From RAM1 sp050247515 (GTDB lineage: Bacteria > Pseudomonadota > Gammaproteobacteria > Burkholderiales > Burkholderiaceae_C), in assembly GCA_050247515.1 (NCBI GenBank), contig JBFWUB010000003.1:124001-188000 (forward strand): a stretch of 64,000 nt of DNA, written 5' to 3'. Below the pieces are notes generated by a model. That model made no database searches, was not told the origin of the DNA, and was given only the letters and a program-made list of their open reading frames with translations. This document shows positions 62,315 through 64,000 of this stretch, piece by piece; the first letter of the stretch is position 1, and each line of letters starts with the position of its first letter. The position numbers and the translations under genes were made by a program.

Positions 62315-63418
62315 ATGCCTACATTGCTGTTCCAGCCGTCGTCCAGGACGGTACTTCTGACGCTGGGGGCCGCGCTGGTGCTGGCCGCCTGCTCCAAGCC
62401 CGCGCCACCTGCCGAACCGGTTCGATCGGTCAAGCTGCTGACCGTGGGCGCCAGCGGGTTTGAGTCGGGCTCCGAATTTGCCGGCGAGGTGCGCGCGCGC
62501 GTCGAGTCGCGCCTGGGGTTCAGGGTGGCGGGCAAGATCGTGCGGCGTCAGGCCGAGCTGGGCCAGCGTGTGAAAGCCGGCCAGGTGCTGGCCCAGCTGG
62601 ACGCGCAGGACTACAAGCTGGCGGCCGACGCGGCGCGCGCCCAGGTGGCCGCCGCCCAGACCAACCGGGACCTGGCCGCGGCCGACTACAGGCGCTTTGC
62701 GGCGCTCAAAGACCAGAACTTCATCAGCGGCGCCGAACTCGAGCGCCGCGACACCGCGCTCAAGGCCGCGCAGGCCCAGCTGGAGCAGGCCCAGGCACAA
62801 CTGGCGGCCCAGGGTAATCAGGCGGGCTATGCAACGCTGGTGGCCGATGTGTCGGGCGTCATCACGGCGGTTGAGGCCGAGCCGGGCCAGGTGGTCAGCG
62901 CCGGCACGCCGGTGGTGCGTATCGCCCAGGACGGGCCGCGCGACGTGGTGTTCTCCGTGCCGGAAGACAAGGTCGCGGCCATCAAGCCGGGCTCCGATGT
63001 GACGGTGCGCCTGTGGGCTGCCAACGCAAGCGTGACCGGCAAGGTGCGCGAAGTGGCCGCCAGTGCCGACCCGGTCACGCGCACTTATCCGGTCAAGGTC
63101 GCCCTGCCCGCGGGTGACGCCGCGGCGCTGGGCGCCACGGCCTATGTGTCGCCCGCGGCGCTGGGCCATGCCGGTGTGCAGGTCATCAAGCTGCCCACCA
63201 GCGCGCTGCGCCAGGACGGCAAGGCGACGGCCGTGTGGGTGCTGGACAAGGCCACCATGACGGTGAAGTCGCAGCCCGTGCAGATCGCGACGGCCGACGG
63301 CAACGAGGCCGTGATTGCCGCGGGGCTCACGCCTGGCATGCAGGTGGTGGCGGCTGGCGTGCATGTGCTGCAGCCGGGGCAGAAGGTCAGCATCTACGCC
63401 GCGCCGGCAGCGAAGTGA
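62315..63418 (+). CDS. RND efflux periplasmic adaptor (membrane-fusion protein), lipoprotein
   Basis: The product has 367 residues. A lipoprotein signal (TLGAALVLAAC, lipid-modified Cys about 26) is followed by MexA/AcrA-like barrel-sandwich and hairpin: SRLGFRVAGKIVRRQAELGQ, then a coiled-coil (RRDTALKAAQAQLEQAQ), and GYATLVADVSGVITAVEAEPGQVVSAG (in parts). It bridges the inner-membrane pump to an outer-membrane channel. The pump gene follows 7 bp later, and the pair probably expels toxic compounds. Confidence 0.93.
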   Translation: MPTLLFQPSSRTVLLTLGAALVLAACSKPAPPAEPVRSVKLLTVGASGFESGSEFAGEVRARVESRLGFRVAGKIVRRQAELGQRVKAGQVLAQLDAQDYKLAADAARAQVAAAQTNRDLAAADYRRFAALKDQNFISGAELERRDTALKAAQAQLEQAQAQLAAQGNQAGYATLVADVSGVITAVEAEPGQVVSAGTPVVRIAQDGPRDVVFSVPEDKVAAIKPGSDVTVRLWAANASVTGKVREVAASADPVTRTYPVKVALPAGDAAALGATAYVSPAALGHAGVQVIKLPTSALRQDGKATAVWVLDKATMTVKSQPVQIATADGNEAVIAAGLTPGMQVVAAGVHVLQPGQKVSIYAAPAAK

Positions 63419-63425
63419 GCCGCCC

Positions 63426-64000
63426 ATGACGCAGACCGAACCGAAAGAGGGGTTCAACCTCTCCAAGTGGGCGCTGGACCATCCGGCGCTTACGCGCTAC
63501 CTGATGGTGGTGCTGATGCTGCTGGGCTTTGCGGCCTATTTCCAGCTGGGGCAGGACGAAGACCCGCCGTTCACCTTCCGCGCGATGGTGGTGCGCACCT
63601 ACTGGCCGGGTGCGACGGCACAGCAGGTGGCCGAGCAGGTCACCGACAAGATCGAGCGCACGCTGCAGGAGGTGCCCTACGCCGACATCATCCGCAGCTA
63701 TTCCAAGCCCGGCGAGTCGCAGATCATCTTCCAGATCAAGGACTCGTCCAAACCGGGCGAGGTGCCCAACGTCTGGTACCAGGTGCGCAAGAAGGTGGGC
63801 GACATGCGCTTTACCTTGCCGTCGGGCATCCAGGGGCCGTTTTTCAACGACGAGTTCGGCGATGTGTACGGCGTGATCTACGCGCTGGAGTCCGACGGCG
63901 GCTTCAGCTACGCCGAGCTCAAGACCTTTGCCGACGATGTGCGCCAGCGGTTGCTGCGCGTGACCGACGTGGCCAAGGTGGAGCTGTTTGGCGCGCAGGA
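63426..64000 (+). CDS. RND efflux inner-membrane pump, N-terminal part (runs off window)
   Basis: About 191 residues are visible. They show a first membrane helix (YLMVVLMLLGFAAYFQL), then the porter domain with DEDPPFTFRAMVVRTYWPGATAQQVAEQV (in parts, DEDPPFTFRAMVV and YWPGATAQQVAEQV) and YADIIRSYSKPGESQIIFQI. The DEDP-type motif is typical of the MMPL/AcrB-like RND subfamily fused behind MFP lipoproteins. The remaining about 850 residues lie beyond the window, so substrate class cannot be judged. Confidence 0.93.
   Translation, partial: MTQTEPKEGFNLSKWALDHPALTRYLMVVLMLLGFAAYFQLGQDEDPPFTFRAMVVRTYWPGATAQQVAEQVTDKIERTLQEVPYADIIRSYSKPGESQIIFQIKDSSKPGEVPNVWYQVRKKVGDMRFTLPSGIQGPFFNDEFGDVYGVIYALESDGGFSYAELKTFADDVRQRLLRVTDVAKVELFGAQ

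Noticed and set aside
62270..63466. 398-codon minus-strand open frame opposite the RND adaptor
   Set aside because: The adaptor on the plus strand has a lipobox and family motifs; the antisense frame is low-complexity Arg/His/Gly.

Overview
The window is high-GC, tightly packed proteobacterial chromosome. Gene content and order (minor-pilin cluster, nrdR-glyA, DUF748 and DUF349 proteins, lpxH next to cyclophilins, cysS-alkA-accA-tilS-lysC, TAXI/TRAP and Tct transporters, an extracellular polyhydroxybutyrate depolymerase, squalene-synthase pair) fits a beta-proteobacterium of the Burkholderiales, most likely Comamonadaceae. The genus cannot be fixed from sequence alone. No phage, integrase, transposase or CRISPR array was seen.

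Layout. 1-3191 (minus): type IV pilus minor-pilin operon fimT, pilV-pilW-pilX with ATGA overlaps, and the 5' end of pilY1. 3291-5994 (minus): nrdR, glyA and a membrane-anchored lytic transglycosylase. 5995-6764: a 770-bp gene-free stretch holding a run of strong hairpins (6534-6706) that may be an undescribed structured RNA. 6765-13213 (plus): a DUF748/AsmA-like gene broken by a one-base frameshift, then a large DUF349 protein with an RGG-rich tail. 13229-19311 (minus): an orphan protein, mtfA, lpxH, two cyclophilins, an L,D-transpeptidase and a TPR protein. 19490-24973 (plus): cysS, alkA-type glycosylase, accA, tilS, lysC and tRNA-Ser(GCT). 25116-31053: a complete type I restriction-modification cassette (hsdM-hsdS-hsdR) between two near-identical terminators, next to the tRNA; it looks like an acquired insertion.

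31166-40662 is an amino-acid-type catabolic region: an orphan solute-binding protein, a LysR regulator, a DadA-like oxidoreductase, a class III aminotransferase, a TAXI binding protein, a fused TRAP permease and an Asp/Glu-racemase-like protein. 40668-46402 holds an Hsp15-like RNA-binding protein and a tctE-tctD two-component system divergent from tctC-tctB-tctA (tripartite tricarboxylate transporter). 46508-48175 is an unrecognised 555-residue protein with an in-frame 9-bp minisatellite coding Gly-Asp-Pro repeats.

48212-58498 is the most interesting block. A PAS-containing sigma-54 activator is followed by palindromic upstream sites and a -24/-12 promoter. Next come a periplasmic binding protein, a secreted type 2 PHB depolymerase, two ABC ATPases, two permeases, a second binding protein and a cytoplasmic alpha/beta hydrolase. 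The arrangement suggests one locus for degrading an extracellular polyester, importing the hydroxyacid products and finishing hydrolysis inside the cell. This is an inference from gene order.

58492-62206 holds hemH, a HAD hydrolase and two squalene/phytoene-synthase family genes (hopanoid-type hpnD and hpnC). 62315-64000 starts an RND efflux operon (lipoprotein adaptor, then a truncated pump gene) behind a strong promoter with a TetR-like palindrome.
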